Positions 35,794 to 45,279 of a stretch of 64,000 bases of DNA are shown here, piece after piece (positions within the stretch are counted from its first letter, which is position 1; each line of letters opens with the position of its first letter). The DNA comes from Roseobacter sp. (lineage in GTDB: Bacteria > Pseudomonadota > Alphaproteobacteria > Rhodobacterales > Rhodobacteraceae): contig PCCY01000020.1 of NCBI GenBank assembly GCA_002731875.1, positions 143,944-207,943 on the forward strand, given 5' to 3'. A program made the position numbers and the translations under genes. The notes beneath the pieces were generated by a model that was not told where the DNA came from, made no database searches, and saw nothing but the letters and a program-made list of their open reading frames with translations.

Positions 35794-35849
35794 GGGACCA
35801 CCATTCTTGCCACTGATCTGGCAAGATACGCATAGTCATAAGGTGTAAG

Positions 35850-38030
35850 ATGGACCGTGTTCAGATCGTCCATGACAATTTCCTGCGTCGCGTTTCGGCG
35901 CGGGATTTTCCCGTTGGCGGCGGCGTCACGCCCGGTTTGTCGGACGCTGAGGCGATCAGGCTTTATCGCGCTCAGGTTCTGTCGCGGGCGCTCGATCTAC
36001 AAAGCCGGGTCATGCAGAAACAGGGGCAGGGGTTTTACACCATCGGCTCCAGCGGCCACGAAGGGATGGCGGCTGTCGCGCATGCCCTGCGCCCCGATGA
36101 TATCGCGTTCCTGCACTACCGCGACGCTGCATTCCAGATTGCCCGCGCAGATCAGGTCGAGGGTCAGGATATGATGCGCGACATGTTGCTGTCGTTTGCG
36201 TGTTCGGCTGATGATCCCACCAGCGGTGGCCGCCACAAGGTGTTGGGTAGCCGAGCGTTGATGATTCCGCCGCAGACCTCGACGATCGCCAGTCACCTGC
36301 CAAAAGCCGTCGGTGCTGCACATGCGCTCGGGCTTGCCCGGCGCAATCCCCCCGAACACCAAATGCTGCCGCGTGACGGGATCGCGATGTGCAGCTTCGG
36401 CGACGCCTCCGCGAACCACTCTACCGCGCAGGGCGCTATCAATGCCGCCAGTTGGACCGCGGTTCAGGGGGTTCCTCTGCCGCTGCTGTTTGTCTGCGAG
36501 GACAACGGCATCGGCATATCGACGAAAACGCCAACCGGCTGGATCAAGGCTTCCATGTCAGCGCGGCCGGGGTTGCGCTACTTCGAGACCGATGGACTGG
36601 ACCTCTACGCGGCCTATGCGTTGGCCAAACGAGCCGCTGATTACGTCCGCAAACACCGCAAGCCTGCGTTTTTGCACCTGCGCACGGTTCGGCTTTACGG
36701 CCACGCCGGGGCCGATGTCGCGACATCATACCTGCCCCGTGCCGAGGTCGAAGCAGACGAGGCGAATGATCCGCTGTTGCATACCGTGCGCTTGCTGAGC
36801 GCGGCTGGGGTGATGGACCCAACGGATGCCTTGACGCTCTATACCCAAACACTTGATCGCGTGGCCGAGGTCGCCAGCGATGTCGTCACTCGCCCACACC
36901 TGACGACGGCCGCTGACGTGATGGCAAGCATTGTGCCTCCGAAACGGTTCTGCGCCCCGACCAATGGTCCCAGCGTCGAACACCGCGCCGATGTATTCGG
37001 CAGCGACCTTGCCCAGATGGACAGCCCGCAGCCGCTCTCCAGGCTGATCAACTGGGCGCTGCACGATCTGATGCTCGCACATCCCGAAACGCTGTTGATG
37101 GGCGAAGATGTCGGTCGCAAGGGCGGCGTCTATGGCGTCACGCAAAAGCTGCACCAACGCTTTGGACCGGCCCGCGTGATCGACACCCTGCTCGACGAGC
37201 AAAGCATTTTGGGATTTGCCATCGGTGCTGCGCATAACGGCTTCATTCCGATGCCCGAGATCCAGTTCCTTGCCTACCTCCACAACGCCGAAGATCAACT
37301 GCGCGGCGAAGCTGCGACGCTCCCGTTCTTCAGCAATGGTCAATGGTCCAACCCGATGGTGCTGCGGATCGCGGGGTTGGGGTATCAAAAAGGCTTTGGC
37401 GGCCATTTTCACAATGACAACTCGCTGGCGGTGCTTCGCGACATTCCCGGCATCATCATCGCGTGCCCGTCCAGCGGGGCAGATGCTGTATTGATGCTAC
37501 GTGAAGCACACAGGCTGGCCCGCGAAGAACAGCGCGTGGTGGTATTTGTCGAACCCATAGCGCTTTACCCGATGCGCGATCTGCTGGAGCCGGGCGACGG
37601 CGCGTGGATGACCTTCTATCCCGACCCGGACCAGCGTATCGGGCTGCAAGATATCGGCGTGCACGGGGACGGTTCCGATCTGGCGATCCTGACCTATGGC
37701 AATGGCCATTACCTAAGCCGCCAGGCCCAGGTCGACCTTGCCGCCCGGGGCGTACAGTCGCGCGTCATCGACATGCGCTGGATCGCGCCATTGGCCCAAG
37801 ATGCGATCATTGCAGCGATCGGTGCGCGGCCCGTACTGATTGTCGACGAATGCCGCCGTACCGGTGGGCAGGCCGAAGCACTGATGGCGCTCCTGCAAGA
37901 ACGCGGTATCGACGGCTACGCCCGGCTCACGGCCCAGGACAGTTTCATCGCCACGGGCCCGGCCTATGCCGCGACACTTCCATCGCGCGAAAGCATCGTG
38001 GCGTCGGCTTGTGCCTTGGTGGGCCGCTAA
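35850..38030 (+). CDS. Fused alpha-beta E1 component of a 2-oxoacid dehydrogenase
   Basis: A 726-residue thiamine-diphosphate enzyme in which the alpha and beta chains of a branched-chain or pyruvate type E1 are joined. Residues about 25-370 are the alpha part: the ThDP motif runs from CSFGDASANHSTAQGAINAA to FVCEDNGIGIST. Residues about 395-726 are the beta part, beginning LSRLINWALHDLMLAHPETL and continuing MGEDVGRKGGVYG, then PMPEIQFLAY. It should decarboxylate a 2-oxoacid and pass the acyl group to an E2 lipoyl protein, but no E2 or E3 gene is nearby. Its stop overlaps the convergent dehydratase gene by four bases. Substrate uncertain; 2-oxoisovalerate-like acids are the best guess. Confidence 0.85.
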   Translation: MDRVQIVHDNFLRRVSARDFPVGGGVTPGLSDAEAIRLYRAQVLSRALDLQSRVMQKQGQGFYTIGSSGHEGMAAVAHALRPDDIAFLHYRDAAFQIARADQVEGQDMMRDMLLSFACSADDPTSGGRHKVLGSRALMIPPQTSTIASHLPKAVGAAHALGLARRNPPEHQMLPRDGIAMCSFGDASANHSTAQGAINAASWTAVQGVPLPLLFVCEDNGIGISTKTPTGWIKASMSARPGLRYFETDGLDLYAAYALAKRAADYVRKHRKPAFLHLRTVRLYGHAGADVATSYLPRAEVEADEANDPLLHTVRLLSAAGVMDPTDALTLYTQTLDRVAEVASDVVTRPHLTTAADVMASIVPPKRFCAPTNGPSVEHRADVFGSDLAQMDSPQPLSRLINWALHDLMLAHPETLLMGEDVGRKGGVYGVTQKLHQRFGPARVIDTLLDEQSILGFAIGAAHNGFIPMPEIQFLAYLHNAEDQLRGEAATLPFFSNGQWSNPMVLRIAGLGYQKGFGGHFHNDNSLAVLRDIPGIIIACPSSGADAVLMLREAHRLAREEQRVVVFVEPIALYPMRDLLEPGDGAWMTFYPDPDQRIGLQDIGVHGDGSDLAILTYGNGHYLSRQAQVDLAARGVQSRVIDMRWIAPLAQDAIIAAIGARPVLIVDECRRTGGQAEALMALLQERGIDGYARLTAQDSFIATGPAYAATLPSRESIVASACALVGR

Positions 38031-39259
38031 GTCTTTATCGACGGGGCCCCGCCCTCGAATGCGTTCCCGTTGACATAATCACACGGGTCCTCCTGCATCT
38101 GCAAATGCAGGTCCTGACCATGGTAAGGATGCGCCCGGGCCAATGCTTCGTCCACGTCAATGCCCAACCCGGGGGCGGTCGGTGCCTCGATGTACCCGCC
38201 TTCGACACGGATACAGCTTTTGATCAACTTGTCATGGAACGGGGTTTCGATACATTCGCACATCAGGATGTTGGGGATAGATACCGCAAGTTGAATGTTC
38301 GCCGCCCATTCGATGGGACCCGCATAAAGATGCGGGGCGACCTGTGCGTTATAAACCTCTGCCATGGCCGCGATCTTCTTCGCTTCCCATATGCCCCCGG
38401 CGCGCCCCAACGCAGGTTGTAATATCGCCGCCGCCCCCGCTCGCAACACCGGGGCAAACTCGGCCTTGGTGGTCAAACGCTCTCCGGTGGCTACGGGGAT
38501 CGGCACAGCACGGGCCACGGCCGCCATCTGCTCGACTGCATCGGGCGGGATCGGCTCCTCATACCAAAGCGGGTCATAGGGTGCGATCGCTTGCCCCAAC
38601 CGGATTGCGCCGGCAGTGGTGAACTGCCCGTGGGTTCCAAACAATAGATCCGCCTTTTCGCCAACCGCGTCCCGGATAGCTTTGCAAAACGCGACGGACC
38701 GCGTGATATCCGACATCGCCGGCATATGCCCGCCGCGCAGGGTATAGGGCCCCGCAGGGTCAAACTTGACCGCTGTATAGCCACGCGCAATGCAATCCAA
38801 CGCGGATTCTGCCGCCATCTGGGGCGAGGTCCAGAAACCCGTCATGTCATGATGCGCAAGCGGGTACAGATACGTATAGCCGCGAACCCGCTCATTCATC
38901 CGCCCGCCGATCAGGGCATGAACCGGCCGCTCACGGTGCTTGCCCAGGATATCCCAACAGGCAATCTCCAGCCCCGAAAAAGCGCCCATTACCGTCGGGT
39001 CGGGACGCTGTGTAAACCCCGAAGAATACACCCGCCGATACATCAGTTCGATATTTTCTGGGTTCTCGGCGTGCATGTGGCGCTCGAAAACGTCCTGGAT
39101 AACTGCCCGCATCGCGGCCGGCCCCACCGTCGACGCATAGCATTCACCCCAACCGACGATGCCGGTATCCGTTGTGACCTTCACCAATATCCAGTATCGC
39201 CCCCCCCATCCTGGTGCCGGAGGGGCCGTCACAATCACATCCAGATCCTGCAACTTCAT
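38027..39259 (-). CDS. Enolase-superfamily sugar-acid dehydratase-like protein
   Basis: A 410-residue member of the mandelate racemase / muconate lactonising enzyme group. The N-terminal capping domain precedes a barrel in which metal and catalytic residues can be seen: LLFGTHGQFT (histidine), PLWYEEPIPP (glutamate), VATGERLTTK (glutamate) and NAQVAPHLYAGPI (histidine). This pattern fits the galactonate- or mannonate-dehydratase branch rather than racemases. It starts a minus-strand catabolic group with the alcohol dehydrogenase upstream, separated by repeat copy 5. The sugar acid is not determinable by eye. Confidence 0.83.
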   Translation of the reverse strand: MKLQDLDVIVTAPPAPGWGGRYWILVKVTTDTGIVGWGECYASTVGPAAMRAVIQDVFERHMHAENPENIELMYRRVYSSGFTQRPDPTVMGAFSGLEIACWDILGKHRERPVHALIGGRMNERVRGYTYLYPLAHHDMTGFWTSPQMAAESALDCIARGYTAVKFDPAGPYTLRGGHMPAMSDITRSVAFCKAIRDAVGEKADLLFGTHGQFTTAGAIRLGQAIAPYDPLWYEEPIPPDAVEQMAAVARAVPIPVATGERLTTKAEFAPVLRAGAAAILQPALGRAGGIWEAKKIAAMAEVYNAQVAPHLYAGPIEWAANIQLAVSIPNILMCECIETPFHDKLIKSCIRVEGGYIEAPTAPGLGIDVDEALARAHPYHGQDLHLQMQEDPCDYVNGNAFEGGAPSIKT

Positions 39260-39273
39260 CGCGCGACCCTCTC

Positions 39274-39320
39274 TTCCAAATGGTTCGAAATCCCGGGGGT
39301 GCGGGGGCTGGCCCCCGCGT
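39274..39320 (-). repeat. Dispersed hairpin repeat, copy 5
   Basis: CTTCCAAATGG then GAAATCCCGGGGGT and the perfect stem GCGGGGGC-TG-GCCCCCGC. It shares its first words with copy 6 at 47852 and its G/C stem with copies 1, 2 and 7. It lies between the dehydratase and alcohol dehydrogenase genes, which are on the same strand. Confidence 0.72.
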
Positions 39321-39322
39321 CG

Positions 39323-40414
39323 TTATCGATCAAACAGAATGACATTGCGCCGTGCGGCCCCTGTCTTGGTATCGTCAATAGCCTCGTTGATCTGCGCAAG
39401 CGACCACCGCCCCGAAATCAGTTGGTCCAGCTTCAACCGTCCTTGGGTATAAAGATCGACCATCCATGGGATGTCACGCTGGATCACCACATCACCCATT
39501 TTCGACCCAACCATACCTTGCCCCATCGCGGCCAGCATTACCGGCTCATAGGTCGATACGTCGCCCGAATGTGGCATCCCGACCATGACCACACGCCCCC
39601 CGGCCGCCAGATATTTAGGCGCATCGTCATAGGCGGGAATAGCACCTACCGTAACAATCACCGCGTCAACACCCGCGCGCCCCACCAAACCGGCGACCTT
39701 GCGCCAAGGCTTGTCATCCGTGGCCAGCACCCCGTCCGTCGCTCCGAATTCTCGGGCGATCTCCAGCTTCTCTTCGCTCATGTCTACTGCAACGATGCGC
39801 CTGGCCCCGGCAATCCGCGCCCCTTGAATGGCGTTCAGTCCGACGCCACCCGCGCCGATCACCACGACATCCTGACCGGGGCGCAATGCGGCTGCATTCA
39901 CCACCGCGCCGACGCCCGTGATTACGCCGCATGCAATCAGGCAGGCCGCGTCTTTCGGGATGTCCCGGCTGATTTTCACCACCTGTGCCTGATCGACGAC
40001 CACTTTTTCGGCAAACGCACCCGACGCCATCGCCTGATGCAACTTGCCGCCTTCCTTGGTCTTTAGCGGTCCGGTATCACCGTCATAGGGTGTTTCGCAA
40101 ATCACCGGCCGGCCACTGGCGCAACTGGGGCAGGACCCACATGCCCGGATAAGCGTGACGATGACGCTATCGCCAGGGGCCAGGCCGCTGACCTGATCAC
40201 CTGTTGCGCTGATACGACCCGCAGCTTCGTGACCATAGACTGCAGGTAACGAACCGCCCCAGCCGCCTCCTGCATAGGAAATGTCGGAGTGACAGATCGC
40301 TACAGCGTCAAGCGTCACCTCGACTTCGCGGCCCTCGGGAGCCCGCAATTCGACATCTTCAACAACAAGGGGGGCACCAAACTCGTGGCAAACAGCGGCT
40401 TTGATCAGTGGCAT
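39323..40414 (-). CDS. Zinc-dependent alcohol dehydrogenase
   Basis: A 363-residue medium-chain dehydrogenase. The catalytic zinc ligands are in AICHSDI (near 38) and YGHEAAGR (near 60), the structural zinc is held by four cysteines in CGSCPSCASGRPVIC (near 93-107), and the nucleotide-binding motif is VVIGAGGVGLNAIQGA (near 185), followed by an acidic residue that favours NAD. The family includes S-hydroxymethylglutathione and aryl-alcohol dehydrogenases. It lies upstream of the enolase-superfamily gene on the same strand and may act in the same sugar-acid or alcohol route. Substrate unknown. Confidence 0.9.
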   Translation of the reverse strand: MPLIKAAVCHEFGAPLVVEDVELRAPEGREVEVTLDAVAICHSDISYAGGGWGGSLPAVYGHEAAGRISATGDQVSGLAPGDSVIVTLIRACGSCPSCASGRPVICETPYDGDTGPLKTKEGGKLHQAMASGAFAEKVVVDQAQVVKISRDIPKDAACLIACGVITGVGAVVNAAALRPGQDVVVIGAGGVGLNAIQGARIAGARRIVAVDMSEEKLEIAREFGATDGVLATDDKPWRKVAGLVGRAGVDAVIVTVGAIPAYDDAPKYLAAGGRVVMVGMPHSGDVSTYEPVMLAAMGQGMVGSKMGDVVIQRDIPWMVDLYTQGRLKLDQLISGRWSLAQINEAIDDTKTGAARRNVILFDR

Positions 40415-40632
40415 CGCAGGTCCTTTCGAGCGCGTGAATTTCAGCCAAGGTGACGCCTGCCCGTTTCAGGTGCAAGCCTCTTTGTGATCTTGTCAGTCAA
40501 TTCCTGCGGTGCGCGGGAATCGGCCACGGTGTTGACCTGACGACGGCGCAAATATCGCCTTTGGTGTGCTCTGACTTGCTTGGGTTCGATGTAATTTGAT
40601 GTGATTTGGTTCTATATGCTTGGCTGCACACG

Positions 40633-41967
40633 CTAGCTGTTTGACATTGCCCGGGCCCGCGAGACAAACGCAGCTGCATCGTGCGGTGCCTGGCCCAACT
40701 GTGCCGCAGGGTCAAACAATGACCCCGGCACGCTGGGGTAATCCGCGTGTACCAGGTCCGCCAGCGGGACCTGTTTTTCCAAAGCATCAAGGCAGAGTTG
40801 CTTGGTAATTCTTTGTGCTTCGGGGCGGGGCATGAACTCGGCCAACGCAAAACTCAGGGCTTCGGCGTGGATCAACCCCAGCTCTGCGTGCAGGGCGCTG
40901 TGCATTTTTACCGGGTGCGGCGATATGCCTGACGCCAGCCGCTTGGCATGTGACAGCGCAGAGGCCAGGCACAACGTCAGTTGTGGCACCGCCATCCATT
41001 CCGAGAACCAAGCACCGCCATCGCGTTGATGCTGGTGCGCGGCAGCAGCCTGCAAGGTTACGCGTTGCCCGGTAAACTGGTGACCAAGTGCGATGATTGC
41101 GGAAGGTCCCACCGGGTTTTGCTTTTGGGGCATCGTCGACGACGCACCCGAAGCTCCCAGTGCGACTTCGGTGATACCTGTCATCGTCAAGCCAAGGGTG
41201 CTTTGCGCGATATGCGTCAGCGCCGCCATCACGCGACCTTGCCAATCGGCGATGCGCAAGATCGGACCGCGATCGACATGCCAACTGCGCTTGGGATCAT
41301 TCAGCCCCAGTGCCTTGGCCAGCCCCGCGCGGGTTTCAGCCGCTTTCGGCCCCAAAGCGGACCCGGTGCCGGCGGCACCTGACAGCGACACGAACAACGA
41401 GGATTTGCGCACGCTTTCAAGCTCCTCGATGGCGCTGCACAGCGGCATCCCCCATTCCGCCAACACCGCGCCCCAGCTTGTTGGCGTGGCGTGCTGTCCA
41501 TAGGTCCGGGCAGGAAGCGGCACCGCTGCATGCGCCTGCGCCGCATCGGCAAGATGGCCGATGATCTCGCGCAGATCGGTTTCCGCCAGCAGCAATGCCT
41601 GACGCAGGCGCAGCATCAAAGCGGTGTCGATGATATCCTGGCTGGTCGCGCCCCAATGAACGTGCTGCGCGAACTCAGGTGCCTGCATTTCCGACCGGAA
41701 CTGGGTCAGCAGGCCCGGTACACACACGCCGTTTTCGCCGGTCGACGCCGCGACGGCACCCGGATCAACCTGAATTTCCAACGACGCGCGATGGATAGCG
41801 GCAGCGCTGATTTCGGGGATTACGCCCAGGCCTCCCTGTACTTTGGCTAGCGCGCCTTCGACCAGCAGCATGGCCCGGATCGCCGCACTGTCCGAAAACA
41901 GTCGGCCGGCATCGCCGGTCTGGAAAAGATGCGCATACAGGGGGCTGTCAAAAACGCTGGCGGCCAT
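40633..41967 (-). CDS. pcaB: 3-carboxy-cis,cis-muconate cycloisomerase
   Basis: A 444-residue fumarase/aspartase-superfamily enzyme that lactonises carboxymuconate in the protocatechuate branch of the beta-ketoadipate pathway. Visible motifs are HWGATSQDIIDTALMLRLRQ near 104, TYGQHATPTSWGAV near 150 and the superfamily signature GASGASSTMPQKQNP near 265. The start codon precedes MAASVFDSPLYAHLF. It leads into an alpha/beta hydrolase and pcaD on the same strand (upstream in transcription), with 3 bp between it and the hydrolase. pcaHG and pcaC are not in this window. Confidence 0.92.
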   Translation of the reverse strand: MAASVFDSPLYAHLFQTGDAGRLFSDSAAIRAMLLVEGALAKVQGGLGVIPEISAAAIHRASLEIQVDPGAVAASTGENGVCVPGLLTQFRSEMQAPEFAQHVHWGATSQDIIDTALMLRLRQALLLAETDLREIIGHLADAAQAHAAVPLPARTYGQHATPTSWGAVLAEWGMPLCSAIEELESVRKSSLFVSLSGAAGTGSALGPKAAETRAGLAKALGLNDPKRSWHVDRGPILRIADWQGRVMAALTHIAQSTLGLTMTGITEVALGASGASSTMPQKQNPVGPSAIIALGHQFTGQRVTLQAAAAHQHQRDGGAWFSEWMAVPQLTLCLASALSHAKRLASGISPHPVKMHSALHAELGLIHAEALSFALAEFMPRPEAQRITKQLCLDALEKQVPLADLVHADYPSVPGSLFDPAAQLGQAPHDAAAFVSRARAMSNS

Positions 41968-41970
41968 CGG

Positions 41971-42681
41971 TTACCTCGATAAGATCGTTTTGATGATCCG
42001 CGCCAAACGGGCGGGATCTGTTAAGAAGGGTGAATGGCCGGTAGCCATTTCATAGACATCCTTGTCCGGCCAGTCCTGTGTCATGGTGACCTGATAGGCA
42101 GGAGGGATCGTGCGATCATCCATGCAGCGGATATAGCTGCGCGGCAGCGACTCGGCGCGGCGTGTGTCAGGCAGGGCAACAGTCGTGGGGGCAATCGCTT
42201 GCGCACACAGGCGCGGTATTGCGAATTCTGCCGCACCGGGCGGGCAATCGTTGTAAAACAAAGCCTCGGTCATCGTGGGGTCAAGGGTAAAGCTCTTGCC
42301 GTCGTCGGCCATGCGCACCGCAGGCATCAGGGGCTGGCTGGGGGCCTGCTTGCGCATGTCGGCAAGGGTCATTCCGGCGGCCGGCACATAGGCGCATAAA
42401 TAGATCAGCCGCGCCATCGCAGCAGGGTTTTTTTGCGCGGCGGCGCTGATCGCGAACCCGCCCATCGAATGGCCCACCACCACGGTCTGGGGGGTCGACG
42501 CCGCGAGCACCGCGTCGGCATAGCTGTCGAGGGTAACATCGTTGACGGGTGTCAGGTCATCCCCGTGTCCTGGAAGGTCTATGGCACGGGGCGCATGCCC
42601 CAAAGCGCGCAATTCGGGTAACAGATCACGCCAGCACCACGCGCCGTGACACGAGCCGTGTACCAGTAAAATGTCAGACAT
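41971..42681 (-). CDS. Alpha/beta hydrolase, esterase-like
   Basis: A 236-residue alpha/beta hydrolase. LLVHGSCHGAWCWRDLLPEL is the oxyanion-hole region, VVGHSMGGFAIS holds the nucleophile serine, and the C-terminal ATGHSPFLTDPARLA holds the histidine. This arrangement is characteristic of the hydroxynitrile lyase/salicyl esterase-like group. It lies between pcaD and pcaB in a tightly packed operon, overlapping pcaD by eight bases, so it may hydrolyse an ester before the ketoadipate route. No specific substrate is supported. Confidence 0.82.
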   Translation of the reverse strand: MSDILLVHGSCHGAWCWRDLLPELRALGHAPRAIDLPGHGDDLTPVNDVTLDSYADAVLAASTPQTVVVGHSMGGFAISAAAQKNPAAMARLIYLCAYVPAAGMTLADMRKQAPSQPLMPAVRMADDGKSFTLDPTMTEALFYNDCPPGAAEFAIPRLCAQAIAPTTVALPDTRRAESLPRSYIRCMDDRTIPPAYQVTMTQDWPDKDVYEMATGHSPFLTDPARLARIIKTILSR

Positions 42682-43462
42682 GGCCGACGCTTCTTAGAAA
42701 ATTAGTCAACACGCGGGCGTATTCCCGAGGATGTTCCACGCAAGGCAGATGCCCGGCCTTGCGGATGACATGAAACTTTGAACCGGGTATCAGGTCGACC
42801 GTTTCGCGAACCAGATCGGGCGGGGTCGACCCGTCTTCAGCACCTGCGATGCCCAGACAGGGCAAGCGCAGCGCGGCGGTGGGCGTATAAAAATCTGTTC
42901 CCGAGATCGCGGCGGAACACCCCGCATAGCCTGCGTCCGGCTGACGCACGACCATGTTGCGCCACAGTTCCAGCTCTGGGGTGCCTCGAAAATCAGCGGC
43001 AAACCAACGCTCCATAATCGCGTCGGCCAGGCTTTCGATGCCGTTCTCCTCTACTGCCTTGATCCGCTCGGCCCACATGTCTGGCGTACCGATCTTGGCG
43101 GCGGTGTTTGACAGGACCAGCGCCCGGATCAGATCCAGACGCTTGGTTGCCAAGCCCTGTGCGATCATGCCGCCAATGGATAGGCCGACAAAGACGCTTT
43201 CCTTTACTTCCAGAAAATCCATCAGCTTTTCGGTGTCGCTGATCAAGGACCCCATTTTATATGGTGCAGGCGGGCAGGTCGACAGTCCATGGCCCCGCTT
43301 GTCAAATCGGATGATCCGCAACCCCTTGGGCAGGAACGGCAAAATAGGGTCCCACAGGCGCATGTCGGTGCCAAGCGAATTGGCAAAGACCACCGGCGCG
43401 CCGTCGTCAGGGCCGTCGACGCGATAATGCAGGCGCACTTCGCCCGTATCAAAAAGCTTCAT
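42674..43462 (-). CDS. pcaD: 3-oxoadipate enol-lactonase
   Basis: A 262-residue alpha/beta hydrolase that opens the enol-lactone to 3-oxoadipate. VVFANSLGTDMRLWDPILPF near 28 is the oxyanion region typical of PcaD, VFVGLSIGGMIAQGLA holds the nucleophile serine near 92, and IRKAGHLPCVEHPREYA holds the histidine. The length matches the single-domain lactonase without a fused PcaC. It is eight bases into the downstream hydrolase gene, and pcaB follows, supporting the assignment. Confidence 0.9.
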   Translation of the reverse strand: MKLFDTGEVRLHYRVDGPDDGAPVVFANSLGTDMRLWDPILPFLPKGLRIIRFDKRGHGLSTCPPAPYKMGSLISDTEKLMDFLEVKESVFVGLSIGGMIAQGLATKRLDLIRALVLSNTAAKIGTPDMWAERIKAVEENGIESLADAIMERWFAADFRGTPELELWRNMVVRQPDAGYAGCSAAISGTDFYTPTAALRLPCLGIAGAEDGSTPPDLVRETVDLIPGSKFHVIRKAGHLPCVEHPREYARVLTNFLRSVGHV

Positions 43463-43483
43463 ATCTGTGGCTCCTTTGCTGGA

Positions 43484-44455
43484 TCAATCAAGAGTGGCAA
43501 GGGCGCGGGCGAACATATCGCTATCCACGTTCCCCCCCGAAATGGTTACAATCACATCGCTGCCGTTTATCTGATCCGTGCGGAAAAGAGCGGCGGCGAG
43601 CGCCACAGCCCCACCGGGTTCGGCAACGAGTTTCAGACGGTTGAACGCGTGGGCAACCGCTTGCAGAGCTTCGTCGTCGCTGACCGCAAGACCGGGACCG
43701 CACAGTCGTTGCATGATCGGAAAGGTCAGGTTGCCGGGTTGCGGCGTAACAATTGCATCGCAAATTGACCCGCCGCTGTTGGCATTGCGCTGTATCTGTC
43801 CTGTGTGCAGCGAACGGGCCACGTCGTCGAACGCCTCGGGTTCGGCGGGGCGCACCCGCAGGGTAGGGGCGTCGACCTCAAGCGCGAGCGCGATACCGGA
43901 TGTCAGCCCCCCACCGCCACAGCACACAATCACATCGGCGTTTTCAATCCCTGCCTCAGCCGCCTGTTGCGCAATCTCGAGCCCCGTGGTGCCTTGGCCC
44001 GCAATCACCTGCGGATTGTCGAAAGGTTTGATCAACGTCAGATCTCGGTCTTCGGAAAACCGCGCGCCGATGGCATCGCGATCCTCGCTCATGCGGTCGT
44101 AAAGCACGACTTCGGCCCCAAGCGCTCGGGTATTGGCGACCTTCAGGCGCGGTGCGTCGGCGGGCATGATGATCACCGCAGGCACCCCGTGCAGCTTGGC
44201 CGCATAGGCGACGCCTTGGGCGTGATTGCCGCTGGAAAAGGCGATGACACCTTTGGCCCGAACTTCTGGATCCAACGCCGAAACCGCCGACCAACCGCCG
44301 CGAAACTTGAAGCTGCCGGTGTGCTGCAAACATTCGGGCTTTACCCAGACACGCCGCCCCGCGATGTCATCCAGAAACGGCGAATTCAGCAAAGGCGTGC
44401 GCCGCACGTGCCCCTCCAGGCGTCTGGCAGCAGCACGGATCATGTCGATGTTCAT
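43484..44455 (-). CDS. PLP-dependent threonine/serine dehydratase-like enzyme
   Basis: A 323-residue fold-type II PLP enzyme. The Schiff-base lysine is in QHTGSFKFRG near 52, the substrate loop SSGNHAQG is near 77, and the phosphate-binding glycine loop VCCGGGGLTSG is near 175. It lacks a C-terminal regulatory domain, so it resembles catabolic threonine dehydratase, serine racemase or hydroxyaspartate dehydratase. Its ATG at 44455 overlaps the stop of the upstream alpha/beta hydrolase (ATGA). It sits among aromatic and ester catabolism genes, so a hydroxy-amino-acid substrate is possible. Confidence 0.85.
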   Translation of the reverse strand: MNIDMIRAAARRLEGHVRRTPLLNSPFLDDIAGRRVWVKPECLQHTGSFKFRGGWSAVSALDPEVRAKGVIAFSSGNHAQGVAYAAKLHGVPAVIIMPADAPRLKVANTRALGAEVVLYDRMSEDRDAIGARFSEDRDLTLIKPFDNPQVIAGQGTTGLEIAQQAAEAGIENADVIVCCGGGGLTSGIALALEVDAPTLRVRPAEPEAFDDVARSLHTGQIQRNANSGGSICDAIVTPQPGNLTFPIMQRLCGPGLAVSDDEALQAVAHAFNRLKLVAEPGGAVALAAALFRTDQINGSDVIVTISGGNVDSDMFARALATLD

Positions 44456-45279
44456 TGCATTTTCCCGATCCATTTGCGCAAGGCCGCCACCGCTTCGGGT
44501 TCATCCAGAAACGGTATATGCCCGCGGCCTGGAACCCGTGCAACCACCATATCGGGGCGTCTTCTTTCCATTTCCGCCAGCGTGTCTTCGCTAAGCAGGT
44601 TGGAATTCATCCCGCGGATGCAGGCCAGCGGCAAGCCCTCCAGCGCATCGAAAAATGGCCATAAATCGGGCGAGGGCTTGGCAAACGCCTTGGCAACGGC
44701 GTCGCGCAAATGCTTGTCATAGGTGATGGTAAGGCCGGTATCGGTCTGGGTGTAGTGCTTGACCGCTTCCTCCATCCAGCGGCTTTCGGGCACACCTTCG
44801 AATTCGGGAAATACTCGCGGCATCGCCTCGGCCGCTTCGACATGGGTCTTGGCAGCGGGATCACGGCCGATGTACTGCATGATGAAGTCCAGCCCCTGCG
44901 GGTCGATATGCGGTCCCACATCATTGAACGCGACGCCCAGCAAACGGTCCTTGGCACCCACGGCCAACCCCATTGCGTTCAGCCCGCCGCGCGAGGTTCC
45001 CAGGATGGCCACTTTGTCGATGCCGAGATGGTCCAAAAGCTCAAGAGCGTCTCGGCATTCCACAGGGGGCGAATAGTGGGACCAGTCCGGGTCGAAATCG
45101 GACCGCCCGCGTCCACGATAATCCATCTTGATCAACCGGTTACCGGATAGATGCGGGGTCACGTAGTCGAAATCCGCCGTAGATCGTGTAAGCCCCGCCA
45201 GGCACAGTATCGGCAGGCCCTGGCCACCTTCATCCGTGTAAAACAGGCTCAGCCCGTCTGAACTGTTGAACGTTGGCAT
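44452..45279 (-). CDS. Alpha/beta hydrolase
   Basis: A 275-residue alpha/beta hydrolase starting MPTFNSSDGLSLFYTDEG. LCLAGLTRSTADFDYVTPHL is the oxyanion region, ILGTSRGGLNAMG carries the nucleophile serine (G-T-S-R-G), and VPGRGHIPFLDEPEAVAALR carries the histidine. It is close to the pcaD-like and dehalogenase-associated hydrolases. Its ATG overlaps the stop of the haloacid dehalogenase by one base (TAATG), and its stop overlaps the dehydratase start. The tight packing makes this part of one transcript from 45965 to at least 43484. Substrate unknown. Confidence 0.83.
   Translation of the reverse strand: MPTFNSSDGLSLFYTDEGGQGLPILCLAGLTRSTADFDYVTPHLSGNRLIKMDYRGRGRSDFDPDWSHYSPPVECRDALELLDHLGIDKVAILGTSRGGLNAMGLAVGAKDRLLGVAFNDVGPHIDPQGLDFIMQYIGRDPAAKTHVEAAEAMPRVFPEFEGVPESRWMEEAVKHYTQTDTGLTITYDKHLRDAVAKAFAKPSPDLWPFFDALEGLPLACIRGMNSNLLSEDTLAEMERRRPDMVVARVPGRGHIPFLDEPEAVAALRKWIGKMQ

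Noticed and set aside
38726..40066. A 446-codon plus-strand frame across the dehydratase and alcohol dehydrogenase genes
   Set aside because: It runs antisense through two real genes and through repeat copy 5; the translation is rich in histidine, arginine and proline without motifs.
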